DNA of 64,000 bases from Flavobacterium sp. I3-2 (GCF_013389595.1 NZ_CP058306.1:2852001-2916000); one strand, 5' to 3'; positions 1 through 8,451 are shown, numbered from the stretch's first letter. Notes: generated from the sequence alone by a model not told the origin. A program made the numbers and translations.

Positions 1-180
1 TTAGAAAAAATTACTGAAAATACTTCCATCATTAAATTGATAATCGAGGCGAAATTGAAAGACTCAACAGGTATTAAATTACATTTAATTACCTCTTTGA
101 GTTTAAAAGAAATTCGCAAAAATTATGGTAGTCCATTTGTAAAAACATTAGAGAAAAATTTCAATATTATAAATCTGTAA
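1..180 (+). CDS. C-terminal end of an unknown protein (5' truncated by window)
   Basis: Frame 1 is open from the first base to a TAA at 178-180 and gives 59 residues ending in KNFNIINL. The composition (many K, I, L, N) is typical of the real genes in this window. The next gene begins 3 nt after the stop, so the two are probably co-transcribed. I do not recognise the family from this tail. Confidence 0.55.
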   Translation, partial: LEKITENTSIIKLIIEAKLKDSTGIKLHLITSLSLKEIRKNYGSPFVKTLEKNFNIINL

Positions 181-183
181 ATC

Positions 184-384
184 ATGACAAAAAAATTGAA
201 TCGAATTTGTATTTATCCTAAAGATATTCAATTAATCACAGGTAAAAGTTACCGACAAAGTGTGAGAATTCTAGAAAAAATGAGACTTTTTTATAAAAAA
301 GAAAAACACAGCTATATCACTGTAAATGAATTTTGTTTGTATTGTGGTTTTGATTTCGACGAGGTTGTTGTTTTGATATATTGA
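184..384 (+). CDS. Small conserved helix-turn-helix-like protein (66 aa)
   Basis: The 66-residue product carries the segment YPKDIQLITGKSYRQSVRILEKM, followed by a basic stretch and YITVNEFCLYCGF. The pattern resembles short Bacteroidota proteins with an excisionase or MerR-like helix-turn-helix, in which an 'I-T-G-K-S' turn precedes a recognition helix. This is a family impression, not a search result. It starts 3 nt after the preceding stop codon, which suggests translational coupling. A DNA-binding accessory role is inferred; nothing in the sequence shows a target. Confidence 0.5.
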   Translation: MTKKLNRICIYPKDIQLITGKSYRQSVRILEKMRLFYKKEKHSYITVNEFCLYCGFDFDEVVVLIY

Positions 385-751
385 CTTAAAAACTGTTTTT
401 TTTAAAGCTGTAGGCTTTAGGCAATAGGCTTTAGGCTTTAAGCATTAAGCCGTGTTCAAATCATAATATCATTTTCAAAATTTCAAATTAAATATCGTTT
501 TACGCTATATGCTGTAAGCTGTAAGCATTAGGCTGTAAGCCGTGTTTTTAATCACAATATCATTTTCAAGTTTAATTCCCGATTTCTTGATTCTTTTTTC
601 CTTTTTTGGCTTTAGGCAATGGCAATAGGCTGTAAGCTGAGTTCTAAATCACAATATCATTTTCAAATTTTCAAATCAACTCATTTTCAAACAAATAGTA
701 CTCATATGTTTATTACTAAAATATGTATTGTTTTGTAATAAAAAACAAAAA
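385..751. repeat. Spacer with short tandem repeats of the TAGGCTGTAAGC/TTTAGGC type
   Basis: This spacer has no credible gene. It contains three clusters of 6-7 nt units (TTTAGGC, AATAGGC, TGTAAGC, ATTAAGC) at about 408-452, 503-540 and 608-640. They alternate with AT-rich phrases such as ATCATTTTCAAA that recur throughout the window's spacers. Confidence 0.6.
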
Positions 752-774
752 GGAATAAATTAAAAATTTATCCC
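752..774 (-). terminator. Rho-independent terminator of the DUF2589/GH19 cluster
   Basis: On the minus strand GGGATAAAT and ATTTATTCC pair across a 5-nt loop, with one G-T wobble. A run TTTTTGTTTTTT follows. It lies 10 nt beyond the stop of the 85-aa gene, which marks the end of the leftward transcription unit. Confidence 0.7.
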
Positions 775-784
775 TTAAAAACTT

Positions 785-1042
785 TTATTCTCCATAGAAA
801 ATGTGTCCAGTATACACATGGTTTAAATCATGAAAATGTTTATAACCATCGATTACGTGTGGCGCATGCTTCATTGAACCTTGCCCGTCTGATAAGGATT
901 CTGCAAGAGTTTCAGCTTGTCTTCTAGTTCCGTAAACATCCTTACCTTTTTTAATTCTCAATTCGGCTGTAGCTTTATCTATTTCATCATTGAAGATAAT
1001 AACTTTACCGTTTCTAATTTCTGCACTTTTAAATTTTGACAT
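785..1042 (-). CDS. 85-aa protein resembling a polymorphic-toxin C-terminal domain
   Basis: The product is 85 residues long with no signal peptide. Its C-terminal half has the pattern APHVIDGYKHFHDLNHVYTGHIFYGE, with clustered histidines and a final GHIFYG. This resembles the short 'PH-x-H ... GHIFYG' C-terminal domains found on polymorphic (Rhs/CDI-like) toxins. The resemblance is from memory and no catalytic activity can be assigned. Here the domain stands alone, 22 nt after a GH19 muralytic gene and just before the terminator, so it is the last gene of the cluster. It could equally be a chaperone-like or structural small protein. No immunity gene was recognised beside it. Confidence 0.5.
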   Translation of the reverse strand: MSKFKSAEIRNGKVIIFNDEIDKATAELRIKKGKDVYGTRRQAETLAESLSDGQGSMKHAPHVIDGYKHFHDLNHVYTGHIFYGE

Positions 1043-1064
1043 AATTTTATTTTTTAAGTTAGGT

Positions 1065-1619
1065 TTATTTTACAAAAAGTTCTTTTTTCCATTTTAATAA
1101 TTTATTCTTTCTATCATCAATTCCATTTAAGCCTCCATTAATTTTTTTAGTAATCAATACAATATCATCAAGATCTGCTAAATGGTTTAAATTATTATTA
1201 GACCAAAACCAAAGAGCTGCAATTAAAGCATCTGCTTCTGTTAGTAACAAATCTGGATTATTCAGATAATCTATATTTACAGCATTACTTAAAGCATAAT
1301 AATTATTAAACCCAGTTAATTGAATAAAACCACGACCTCTAAACTTCCAACCGTCACCAGATTGTTCATCTTTATTTCCCATCCTATTAGCGTATACTCT
1401 ATTCGCAATTTTCTCAGGTTTTCTTGCAAACTGATCGACATTGTCTTTTATAAAATACTTAGGAAACACTTTTAACAAACCTTCTTTCGAATAATTTAAA
1501 TTTTCACTTATTGGTTTTAAGTTAGATTCGTGCTCAATCTGTGCCATAAAATGTGCAATTCGTAATTCCGTATTTACATTGTACTTATTAAATAACGATT
1601 TGTATTTTTGGTATAACAT
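1065..1619 (-). CDS. GH19-family chitinase/endolysin-like muralytic enzyme (184 aa)
   Basis: The protein matches the compact GH19 fold used by phage-type endolysins. IAHFMAQIEHES (residues 21-32) carries the HES motif with the likely catalytic acid E31, and ENLNYS carries the second acidic residue E39. YANRMGNKDEQSGDGWKFRGRGFIQLTGFNNY is the substrate-binding core, and ALWFWSNNNLNHLADLDDI follows. At 184 aa it is a bare catalytic domain with no chitin-binding module and no signal peptide. It would cleave the glycan strands of peptidoglycan or chitin, but how it would be exported is not evident. It lies in the same orientation as the DUF2589 genes. Confidence 0.85.
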   Translation of the reverse strand: MLYQKYKSLFNKYNVNTELRIAHFMAQIEHESNLKPISENLNYSKEGLLKVFPKYFIKDNVDQFARKPEKIANRVYANRMGNKDEQSGDGWKFRGRGFIQLTGFNNYYALSNAVNIDYLNNPDLLLTEADALIAALWFWSNNNLNHLADLDDIVLITKKINGGLNGIDDRKNKLLKWKKELFVK

Positions 1620-1759
1620 ATTATAAATTTATTTAGTTAAATAAACCAATCATTCGTATTGATTTAAAAATATTATCCACTATTAAATGATTCTAAAAAT
1701 TAATTTCTAGAATTAATATTTAGGTACTGTTTTTGGAGCTATTTGCATACTATCATCCG

Positions 1760-2375
1760 CTACTTTTTCCATATTGCTGAATTACAAATATTAGGCACTA
1801 TGGTTTGAACAATTCCTCCACGAGTTCTATATAAAACAGATGAGGTATGTTTTAAACTCTGTATTGTTGGTGCAATGTATGATTTAAAACTGTGGTGTTT
1901 TGTTGTGCTATTATTTTGTACACTTTGTAATCAACTGATACCGAACTAAGTGGTAAGCCCAAATAACTTTCTAAATTTTCGTTATTATTAGAAATGTAGG
2001 TATATTCTACAGCGTCTAAGTAATAAACAGATTGGTTAAGAGTAAATTTTGAGTTTTCAAAATACTTGGGGACAATTTTATAAAAGACTTCGCCTACATT
2101 TACATTAATTTCAATAGGATAACTTAGTCCCGCATATTATACTGTTTTTATTCTTTCATTATCCTTATCACAAGAAATATCTTTGAATTTATCGAAAACT
2201 CTATGATACATTAAACTTGTTGAATCAACACTACTCTGAGTAACAAAGTTTGTTGTATTCCAATCTATAAAATAATCGTTTTTATATTTTTCCAAATAGA
2301 ATCTCTCTTTACATCCCAGTTTTCACTGTGACCGATAAAACTTATCATTAAAAAACAAATATTTAAATAGTTCAT
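1760..2375 (-). pseudogene. Broken gene for an unknown protein (frameshifts and an in-frame stop)
   Basis: An ATG at 2375 opens MNYLNICFLMISFIGHSENWDVKRDSIW, which looks like a secretion signal, but this frame stops after about 30 codons. Another frame continues with FIDWNTTNFVTQ and has an internal TAA in V*YAGLSYP. It then runs on as INVNVGEVFYKIVPKYF and YLDAVEYTYIS until a stop after HQQYRV. The end (SLKHTSSVLYRTRGGIVQT ... IWKK) is in a third frame. At least two frameshifts and one nonsense codon are needed to explain this, so it is a decayed gene of about 200 codons. It sits between the 435-aa gene and the GH19 gene in the same orientation. Confidence 0.6.
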
Positions 2376-2425
2376 ATTTATACATTTAATTGATTGTTAT
2401 TTTTTATTTCGGTAATAAATTCGTG

Positions 2426-3733
2426 TTACGTAATTTGACGCTTCAAGAAATTTTCATAACTTTCTATTAACGATCTTAAGCCTTCAGGAGTTTGTTGGGG
2501 AGATAATACAATTTCGAGCTTTCCGTAGTTATTAGACACTTCATTTTCTTTTATTATATCTTTAGAAAAATCAATCATCACTTGCTCATCTACTACATCA
2601 AATTTAAAATTTGCATTAAAAGTTGCCTTCTCAATATTGTAATTACTTATTGGAACAAGAGTTAATAAAGGTACTTCAACAGGAGTACTGATAGTTTTAT
2701 ATTCTTTCTCATTATCAGGAGTCGCATAATCAAAAGTAGCTGGGTAATTCACTCGAACCGTCTTAGGTACTAAGGATTCGATATTCTTTTTTATATATCG
2801 TTTGCTATTTTTAATCAATTCAATAATTGCTTCTTTATCTATTTTTGTATTTTTAATTAATTTAACAAGATTTGATCCGTCCTGAATTAACTTAAATAAA
2901 TTATTGATATATAAATTTTGGGCCTGTTCAGAATTTGAAATGGATTGAATAAGACCTTGGAGTTTAATTTCTAACTGATCTATTGAAAATTTTTCATTAT
3001 CTAAATTAATTTTTTTCTGATTTACCTCAGCTTCAATATTGACCAATTCATTAGATATCTTGTCAATACCTTTATTAAAACTCAAAAGTTTAGCTTCAAT
3101 TTTTTTTAGTTCATTTAAGCTTAAATCAAGTTTTTTTAATTGTTCATGATGCACTCCCATTTCTGAAATTACATTTTGTTTTTTGTCAAAAAACTCATTT
3201 CGTTTAGTCTCTAGTATTCTTAACTCATTTTCTAAATCAATGTAATTTTTTTTCTTTATTTTTATTTCATTAAAAGTAATTTCTTTAGATTCAGAATCTT
3301 TTTTAATGTTTTCAAATAAAGTACTATTGTATAATTTTGATTGGATGAGTTCTTTAGTGTTTTGCTCTTTTATAATTTTTAATAGATTATTGTTTTTACA
3401 AAACGTAAAGCTTTCTAATAAAAAATCAGCTAATAAAACATCCTCTTTTGAAATATCTGGTTTTACACTATATAAGATACCTTGTTTAAGATTTGTTTCG
3501 CCAACAATATTTAAATTTTCATTACTTACATATTCTATAAAAATATCATTTGAACGAATTGGTTGAATCAATGTAAATAATTCTTTATTATACTCTTTAT
3601 TCTCTAAAATAATTTCACTTGTTTCTTTAAAAAAATATTCATCTAAAATAGATTCATTTCTTTTTCTAATTGCTTCAGAAGAATTTACAATAGCTGACTG
3701 TAAAGACTTTACAAATAATTCAAAACTTTGCAT
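2426..3733 (-). CDS. Coiled-coil protein with a DUF2589-like C-terminal region (435 aa)
   Basis: Residues 1-140 are a predicted-soluble domain. Residues about 150-275 are a long charged coiled coil rich in K, E, L and N. The C-terminal part has VPLLTLVPISNYNIEKATFNANFKFDVVD, then KLEIVLSPQQTPEGLRSLIESYENFL. The phrase 'VPLLTLVPI ... F.F' and the ending with a proline-containing strand before a final helix are shared with the two DUF2589-type proteins upstream. No signal peptide or membrane span is seen. The gene starts 12 nt after the zinc-ribbon gene. Function is unknown; the coiled coil suggests that it oligomerises or scaffolds. Confidence 0.7.
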   Translation of the reverse strand: MQSFELFVKSLQSAIVNSSEAIRKRNESILDEYFFKETSEIILENKEYNKELFTLIQPIRSNDIFIEYVSNENLNIVGETNLKQGILYSVKPDISKEDVLLADFLLESFTFCKNNNLLKIIKEQNTKELIQSKLYNSTLFENIKKDSESKEITFNEIKIKKKNYIDLENELRILETKRNEFFDKKQNVISEMGVHHEQLKKLDLSLNELKKIEAKLLSFNKGIDKISNELVNIEAEVNQKKINLDNEKFSIDQLEIKLQGLIQSISNSEQAQNLYINNLFKLIQDGSNLVKLIKNTKIDKEAIIELIKNSKRYIKKNIESLVPKTVRVNYPATFDYATPDNEKEYKTISTPVEVPLLTLVPISNYNIEKATFNANFKFDVVDEQVMIDFSKDIIKENEVSNNYGKLEIVLSPQQTPEGLRSLIESYENFLKRQIT

Positions 3734-3745
3734 TTTTATTTTTTT

Positions 3746-3931
3746 TTAAGATTTAATTTTAGAAAATTGATTCATAGCATCGCTAACCACCGATTTGCTT
3801 TCATTTGCCAACCCTACAACAAGATTACAGTTAAAGCATGAAAATTTAACTCCTAGTAACAACTGTTTTGTATTAATAATGATTTCCTCATTACAATCTG
3901 GGCAATTTATTTTTGTATTATTATCTACCAT
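3746..3931 (-). CDS. 61-aa zinc-ribbon protein
   Basis: The protein has two CxxC knuckles, C10-x2-C13 and C32-x2-C35, separated by 18 residues. This is a classical zinc ribbon with an 'F-S-C-F-N-C' second half. The remaining 25 residues form a short helical tail. It follows the 204-aa DUF2589-like gene by 1 nt and precedes the 435-aa gene by 12 nt, so it is embedded in the operon. The ribbon may mediate protein-protein or nucleic-acid contact; no substrate is evident. Confidence 0.7.
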   Translation of the reverse strand: MVDNNTKINCPDCNEEIIINTKQLLLGVKFSCFNCNLVVGLANESKSVVSDAMNQFSKIKS

Positions 3932-3932
3932 C

Positions 3933-4547
3933 TTAATTTATTTTACTATACATATCAATTATGTTTAACAACCCATTGGGTAAAGGCAATTTTGAAGCTT
4001 CAACAAAAACACTTAAATTTTTATTTGAATTAAAAGTATTCCCTATATTTTTTTTATCGCCACTTAGCTTACCACTTAGTTGAGCTTTTCGTTCTAAACT
4101 ATCGTTATTGTTAGCTTTATAGCTAGAAATAGAAGTAATCTCCATATTAAATTTCACTTTCATTTTATCAATAGCTAGCGAATTAATAGGTAGTAAGGTT
4201 AAAAGTGGTATTTCAATAAATGAATCTTTTTCAGAATCTTTTTTTACAACTAGCACAATCATCTTAGGTTGGAAAGTAACTGAATTATCTGACGCTATTA
4301 TTCTATCAAAACAATAATTAAGTATAAATTCTGACTGTCCACTAAGCATAATTGAATTCGCTTTAGAAACAGCTACCATAGGTGCACTAATAATGGAATC
4401 TAAATTAATTTCAGATTCTTGATCTCGGAAATTAGGGTCTGAATTCTGAACATCAAAATAGACTGAAGCTTCATTATTTAAACCATCATCACGATCGTTA
4501 TTTAAAGAATAAGCATTGGCATTAGGCTGATTTTTATTATTATTCAT
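3933..4547 (-). CDS. DUF2589-like protein (204 aa)
   Basis: After a variable Asn/Asp-rich N-terminus of about 45 residues the protein has IDSIISAPMVAVSKANSIML. It then has the core IPLLTLLPINSLAIDKMKVKFNMEI and the end ASKLPLPNGLLNIIDMYSKIN. These three blocks align with the 262-aa neighbour (LIGGPLNAIADANGKMA; VPLLSVIPINSLGVQSAEINFEMEV; AGQLPLPTGITTILDIYAKN). That arrangement is the one I know from DUF2589 proteins. No signal peptide or transmembrane helix is present. The family has no established biochemical role that I can name. Confidence 0.75.
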   Translation of the reverse strand: MNNNKNQPNANAYSLNNDRDDGLNNEASVYFDVQNSDPNFRDQESEINLDSIISAPMVAVSKANSIMLSGQSEFILNYCFDRIIASDNSVTFQPKMIVLVVKKDSEKDSFIEIPLLTLLPINSLAIDKMKVKFNMEITSISSYKANNNDSLERKAQLSGKLSGDKKNIGNTFNSNKNLSVFVEASKLPLPNGLLNIIDMYSKIN

Positions 4548-4641
4548 AATTACGTTTTAAAATTGAATTTAGATCAGGAATAATATCACACAGATTTCTT
4601 TAAATAAATCTGTGTGACTTATATTTAAAAATAATTAAGAT

Positions 4642-5430
4642 TTATTCTTTAATTTCTTTTTTATCATCTTTCTTATTGTCTTTTTTATCTGTATTTTCTG
4701 ATAATGTCTCTGGTTTTACAGATGATACAGGAAAAATATTTTTAGCATAAATATCTAAAATGGTTGTAATACCAGTTGGTAACGGTAATTGCCCTGCCTT
4801 AACATTTACTGTATATTTTGCATTATTACTTTTTTGATAATGTGTATCTCTAGATTTAGCATCCTCGCTAGAATAGCTAGCAGAACCTTTAACACTTACT
4901 TTAAAAGGTCCCCAGCCCATTGAAGCTTCAAAAGAACCAGATCCTTCAGAATTCTTTTTAGATGATTCAGAAGTTTTTTCTTCAGAGCTAGATTTAACTT
5001 CCATTTCAAAATTAATCTCTGCAGATTGGACTCCTAAAGAATTGATAGGAATCACAGATAACAAGGGTACTTTAATTGTAAATTCTGCATTTGGAGCAGC
5101 AACCTTTTTTGTTGACTTTGTTGCTTCATCATACTGATCAATTAATAATTGATTTCCATTTTCATCTAAAGAAGGTCGACTTAAAGATAAATTAATCATA
5201 ATAGGATCATAAACAGCAATTTGTTCATTTACGGCTTCCCACGCATTATTGTTCCATTGGTAACGGACTAAATTTTTTTTAGAAATATTAAAACCAGATT
5301 CGAGGATAAACTGTGTTTGACTTTTTGCCATTTTACCATTTGCATCGGCTATAGCGTTTAATGGACCTCCTATTAAACTGTCCATTGGTAATCCTTGAAA
5401 TTGCTCAGCAATATTAGCTAATTCACTCAT
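4642..5430 (-). CDS. DUF2589 domain protein (262 aa), first gene of the cluster
   Basis: The N-terminus LANIAEQFQGLPMDSLIGGPLNAIADANGKMAKSQTQFI is the typical DUF2589 opening. The core VPLLSVIPINSLGVQSAEINFEMEVKSSSEEKTSE is followed by a Ser/Lys-rich hydrophilic stretch and a glycine-rich segment (SGSFEASMGWGPFKVSVKGSASY). The closing block is GQLPLPTGITTILDIYAKN. A 25-residue Lys/Asp tail follows. It is the first gene of the leftward cluster and has a 300-bp upstream spacer of its own. It is probably a beta-rich, possibly self-assembling protein; that is inference. Confidence 0.8.
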   Translation of the reverse strand: MSELANIAEQFQGLPMDSLIGGPLNAIADANGKMAKSQTQFILESGFNISKKNLVRYQWNNNAWEAVNEQIAVYDPIMINLSLSRPSLDENGNQLLIDQYDEATKSTKKVAAPNAEFTIKVPLLSVIPINSLGVQSAEINFEMEVKSSSEEKTSESSKKNSEGSGSFEASMGWGPFKVSVKGSASYSSEDAKSRDTHYQKSNNAKYTVNVKAGQLPLPTGITTILDIYAKNIFPVSSVKPETLSENTDKKDNKKDDKKEIKE

Positions 5431-5611
5431 AATTCATAATTTTAAACTTATCCTACTCATAAGGCTTTTCGGAATACGCCATGTTTTTTAGAAAACAATC
5501 TTCACGTTTTCTTCATAATCCGATTTAATTCTAATTTTAAGTATAAAAGCATTTAAATTTGATGAATTCTAAGGCGCCTTAATTATTTTGCACTTTAAAC
5601 TTAAAAAAGAA
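5431..5611. promoter_or_regulatory. Spacer carrying the leader/promoter of the DUF2589 cluster
   Basis: This spacer separates the terminator of the two-component operon from the first DUF2589 gene, so the cluster must have its own promoter here. It contains a perfect 10-bp palindrome AAGGCGCCTT at 5572-5581. No consensus Bacteroidota promoter could be fixed by eye. Confidence 0.35.
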
Positions 5612-5654
5612 TAAAAAAAAATGTCTTGCCCAAGTATTAAACTTGAACAAGACA
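5612..5654 (-). terminator. Rho-independent terminator of the NarL/DesK-type operon
   Basis: On the minus strand TGTCTTG pairs with CAAGACA, and an inner CAAGT/ACTTG extension is nested inside, spanning 5622-5654. The hairpin is followed leftward by a T-run (5612-5621 on the complement). It lies about 80 nt beyond the response-regulator stop codon. Confidence 0.75.
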
Positions 5655-5732
5655 AAGTACGTTTAATCAAAAAAAAAAAGAATCAGTATAAAATACGAAA
5701 TTTCAAATTCCGTATTTATACGTACTACAAAT

Positions 5733-6398
5733 CTATTCGTGCGGATTATATATCTGATTAACTACAGCATAAACAACCAAACCAACCGTGTTTTTAGCAC
5801 CAATTCTTTCTAAAATTCGCTGTCTGTGTGTTTCAACCGTGCGTTTACTTAAAAACAATTTATCTGCAATTTCTTGATTGGTAAATTCTTTACATATTAA
5901 TTTTATAACTTCAGTTTCTCTTTCTGTTAAAACAGGTTCTTCATTATACCTAGATTTTTTATTTTGAAGAAAGTTAATTAAAAGTTTTTGTTCTTTTTCT
6001 GTAAAAAAAACACCTTTTTCAGCCACTTGTTTTATTGCTTCAAACAATAACTCTTTCGGAGAATTTTTTGGTAAAAAAGAAGAAACTCCAAGTTTTACCA
6101 TTTGCCCTAAATAGCTTTGACGGTAGTAAGATGATAAAATGATTATTTTTATATTGGGATACATTTCTTTAACAAGCTCTACCAATTGAAAACCATTTAT
6201 AGGTTCCATCTTAATATCAATTAATAAAACACTCGGAAAAACTTGGCTATCTAATTCGGTTAATTGTCGAATCACATCATCTGGTTGTGTCGTTGAAAAT
6301 GCAATATTCAAAGTTGGTATTGTAGATAACAGTAAGCCCAAACCTTCTAACAAAATTAAATCATCGTCAACTAAACCAATATTTATTTTATTATGCAT
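5733..6398 (-). CDS. NarL/FixJ-family response regulator (221 aa)
   Basis: Residues 5-125 form a receiver domain with the acidic pocket D11-D13, phospho-acceptor D61 in LLIDIKM, and the conserved lysine in FLPKNSP. Residues about 157-215 form a LuxR-type HTH (LTERETEVIKLICKEFTNQEIADKLFLSKRTVETHRQRI). It overlaps the kinase gene by 8 nt, so the two form one operon and a cognate pair. The neighbouring DUF2589 cluster lies directly downstream beyond a terminator and is a plausible but unproven target. Confidence 0.93.
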   Translation of the reverse strand: MHNKINIGLVDDDLILLEGLGLLLSTIPTLNIAFSTTQPDDVIRQLTELDSQVFPSVLLIDIKMEPINGFQLVELVKEMYPNIKIIILSSYYRQSYLGQMVKLGVSSFLPKNSPKELLFEAIKQVAEKGVFFTEKEQKLLINFLQNKKSRYNEEPVLTERETEVIKLICKEFTNQEIADKLFLSKRTVETHRQRILERIGAKNTVGLVVYAVVNQIYNPHE

Positions 6399-7164
6399 CT
6401 TTATTTTTAATTTTTATGATTAAGGAGGTTCCTTTGTTCGGTTTACTTTTCCATTTATGCTTTCCAAAAAGTGCTTTCACACGAAAATCTATATTCTTCA
6501 TCCCCATACCTTTTTTTACCTTACTCGCATTAAAACCAATTCCATTATCACAGATTAAAACACTCAAATACGTATTGGTTTGACGTAAAAATAAGGTAAC
6601 AGCTGTGGCATTTGCGTACTTAATCACATTATTTAGAAACTCTTGAATGATTCTGAATATTTGCAATTGAGTTTGAAAATCTTTTATTTCAAAATTTTCA
6701 GAAGTACAAATTTGGAAATCAATCTTATTGAAAAGAGAAATTTGTATTTCTTCTAAAAAACCAATCAATCCTAAATATTCAATTTCTACTGGATACATCT
6801 CATGCGCAAGAGTTCGGGTAGCATCGCTTAATAAAGGAAGCTGTTTTAATAAAATATCTTTACTCCTACATTCATTCATTTCAATCTGTTGCACACAAAT
6901 AGACAAAATGTGAATTCGATTTCCGATGTCGTCATGAATTAAACGTCCCATTCTTTTTCTTTCATCTTCTTGAACTTGAATTATGCTATTCAATAGTTCT
7001 TTCTGATGATTAATTTCTAACTTATTTTGTTTTATTTGAGCTATAAATATTTTTTTTTGTGCTTTGAAATGAATTTTAATAAATACAAATATCAAACCAA
7101 CAACAAATAAAATTATTACGACTGTGTAAGGGATTATGTATTTAAAATTCTCGTACTTCTCCAT
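6391..7164 (-). CDS. DesK/NarX-type (HisKA_3) sensor histidine kinase (257 aa)
   Basis: I start the protein at the ATG at 7164 (MEKYENFKYI), not at the longer frame beginning at 7221. The shorter form places a single membrane helix (IIPYTVVIILFVVGLIFVFIKI) right at the N-terminus. The longer form would overlap the upstream gene by 88 nt. QEDERKRMGRLIHDDIGNRIH holds the phospho-accepting histidine of the HisKA_3 class. EFLNNVIKYA is the N box, DNGIGFN the G1 box and GMGMKNI the G2 box. There is no extracytoplasmic sensor domain, so the signal is probably sensed in the membrane or by the upstream multi-span protein. Confidence 0.88.
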   Translation of the reverse strand: MEKYENFKYIIPYTVVIILFVVGLIFVFIKIHFKAQKKIFIAQIKQNKLEINHQKELLNSIIQVQEDERKRMGRLIHDDIGNRIHILSICVQQIEMNECRSKDILLKQLPLLSDATRTLAHEMYPVEIEYLGLIGFLEEIQISLFNKIDFQICTSENFEIKDFQTQLQIFRIIQEFLNNVIKYANATAVTLFLRQTNTYLSVLICDNGIGFNASKVKKGMGMKNIDFRVKALFGKHKWKSKPNKGTSLIIKIKNKDA

Positions 7165-7766
7165 AAAAAATGTGTTGTTTTTACATAAAACATGCCACCA
7201 ATCACTGCATACAAAATCCAAGTGATAAAAATTGAATCGTCTGGAATAAAAATAAAAAATTCAAGCAATAAAAATTGTATAAAACTGATTGTAAAATAAA
7301 TAAGCATGATATAAAAAAGTTTTAAATCTTTTAAATCATTTAATTTATTAGCTAATATGTATAAAATAATGGTTACAAATAATAATGAATTAAATATCCT
7401 CCCTTTATTTAATATGTAATTATCTATATATAAATAACTTATAAAATCAAAGCAATTTATAACCGTGGCAGTTATTAAAGCAATTTTAAAAATTCGTTTA
7501 CTGATGCCCTTTAACATAAAAAAATACATTAGTAAAATTACTTCCGTAAGATTAAATAAAGGTAACATACCAATGTTGGGAAATTTAAATTGAACTAAAA
7601 TGTAATTAAATAAATCAAATAGAAAACAAAAAATTATATATAACGAAAGTGCTTTATCATGTTTATTCAATTTTTTGAAAAAATAAACATTAATAAAGCA
7701 CAATATAAACGAAATAAAAGTTATAATCCCTGTAATTTTAGCAGCTATAAAATAATAATCGTTCAT
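7134..7766 (-). CDS. Multi-pass membrane protein (210 aa), possible sensor partner
   Basis: The sequence has about six or seven hydrophobic helices separated by short Lys/Asn-rich loops (ITGIITFISFILCFINVYFF, ALSLYIIFCFLFDLFNYILV, LFNLTEVILLMYFFML and so on) and no soluble domain. Its 3' end overlaps the start of the kinase gene by 31 nt, which implies coupled translation. Similar small membrane proteins precede HisKA_3 kinases in Bacteroidota. A role as signal-sensing partner is inferred from this arrangement only. Confidence 0.65.
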   Translation of the reverse strand: MNDYYFIAAKITGIITFISFILCFINVYFFKKLNKHDKALSLYIIFCFLFDLFNYILVQFKFPNIGMLPLFNLTEVILLMYFFMLKGISKRIFKIALITATVINCFDFISYLYIDNYILNKGRIFNSLLFVTIILYILANKLNDLKDLKLFYIMLIYFTISFIQFLLLEFFIFIPDDSIFITWILYAVIGGMFYVKTTHFLWRSTRILNT

Positions 7767-7785
7767 TTTTAAGGTTCTTCAAAGA

Positions 7786-8451
7786 TTACATAGCTTTATT
7801 CAACAATGCAAATTCAATATCTCTTCTTCCAAATGGAGGACTCAGCCTAGCCATATCAAAAAATGAAGTAGATGATCCATCTAGATTTAATTGCTGAATT
7901 ATGATATCTGGAGAAAAGCCTGTTGCTGATAATACTTTATCCTCTTCGGCTACTTTCATACCAAAATGCCCTTGCATTATTACTTCATCGTTTAAATTAA
8001 AGTCTTCACTTGGAATATCAAATACTTCAAACATTTCATTTTCTCTTATCCAACTCTTTAGATCGGTCTTCCATCGCTCTTTTCTAAGTTGAGCTTCTTC
8101 TTCAGTAATCTGCGTATTTTGTAACAACTGCTTATTTATAACTTTAAATTCTTTAATGAATTCTCCAATGGTTTCTATATGTTTATCTAAAAATTCATCC
8201 GTATCTCTATTTTTTGAAATCATATAAAAAACAAGTTCAAACGATTTATTTTGATTTTCGTCTTCAAAAATTACTAAAGCAGGATATAAATGAAACGATT
8301 CTGAATTATCTTCAGCGACTTTATAATCAATTTTAAAAGAATCTGCTTTACTTAATAAATCATTCATTAAATCCACATCTTTTTTATGTGTTTGCCAATT
8401 TTGTAAATTCGTAACAATCTCTTTCATTGTTTTGTTAGTTTCTAAATTCAT
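7786..8451 (-). CDS. Conserved hypothetical protein (221 aa)
   Basis: This is a soluble acidic protein without signal peptide. Features include FHLYPALVIFEDENQNKSFELVFYMISKNRDTDEF and FNLNDEVIMQGHFGMKVAEEDKVLSATGFSPDIIIQQLNLDGSS. It lies 19 nt upstream of the membrane-protein gene and shares its orientation, so it may head the same operon. I do not recognise the family. Confidence 0.6.
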   Translation of the reverse strand: MNLETNKTMKEIVTNLQNWQTHKKDVDLMNDLLSKADSFKIDYKVAEDNSESFHLYPALVIFEDENQNKSFELVFYMISKNRDTDEFLDKHIETIGEFIKEFKVINKQLLQNTQITEEEAQLRKERWKTDLKSWIRENEMFEVFDIPSEDFNLNDEVIMQGHFGMKVAEEDKVLSATGFSPDIIIQQLNLDGSSTSFFDMARLSPPFGRRDIEFALLNKAM

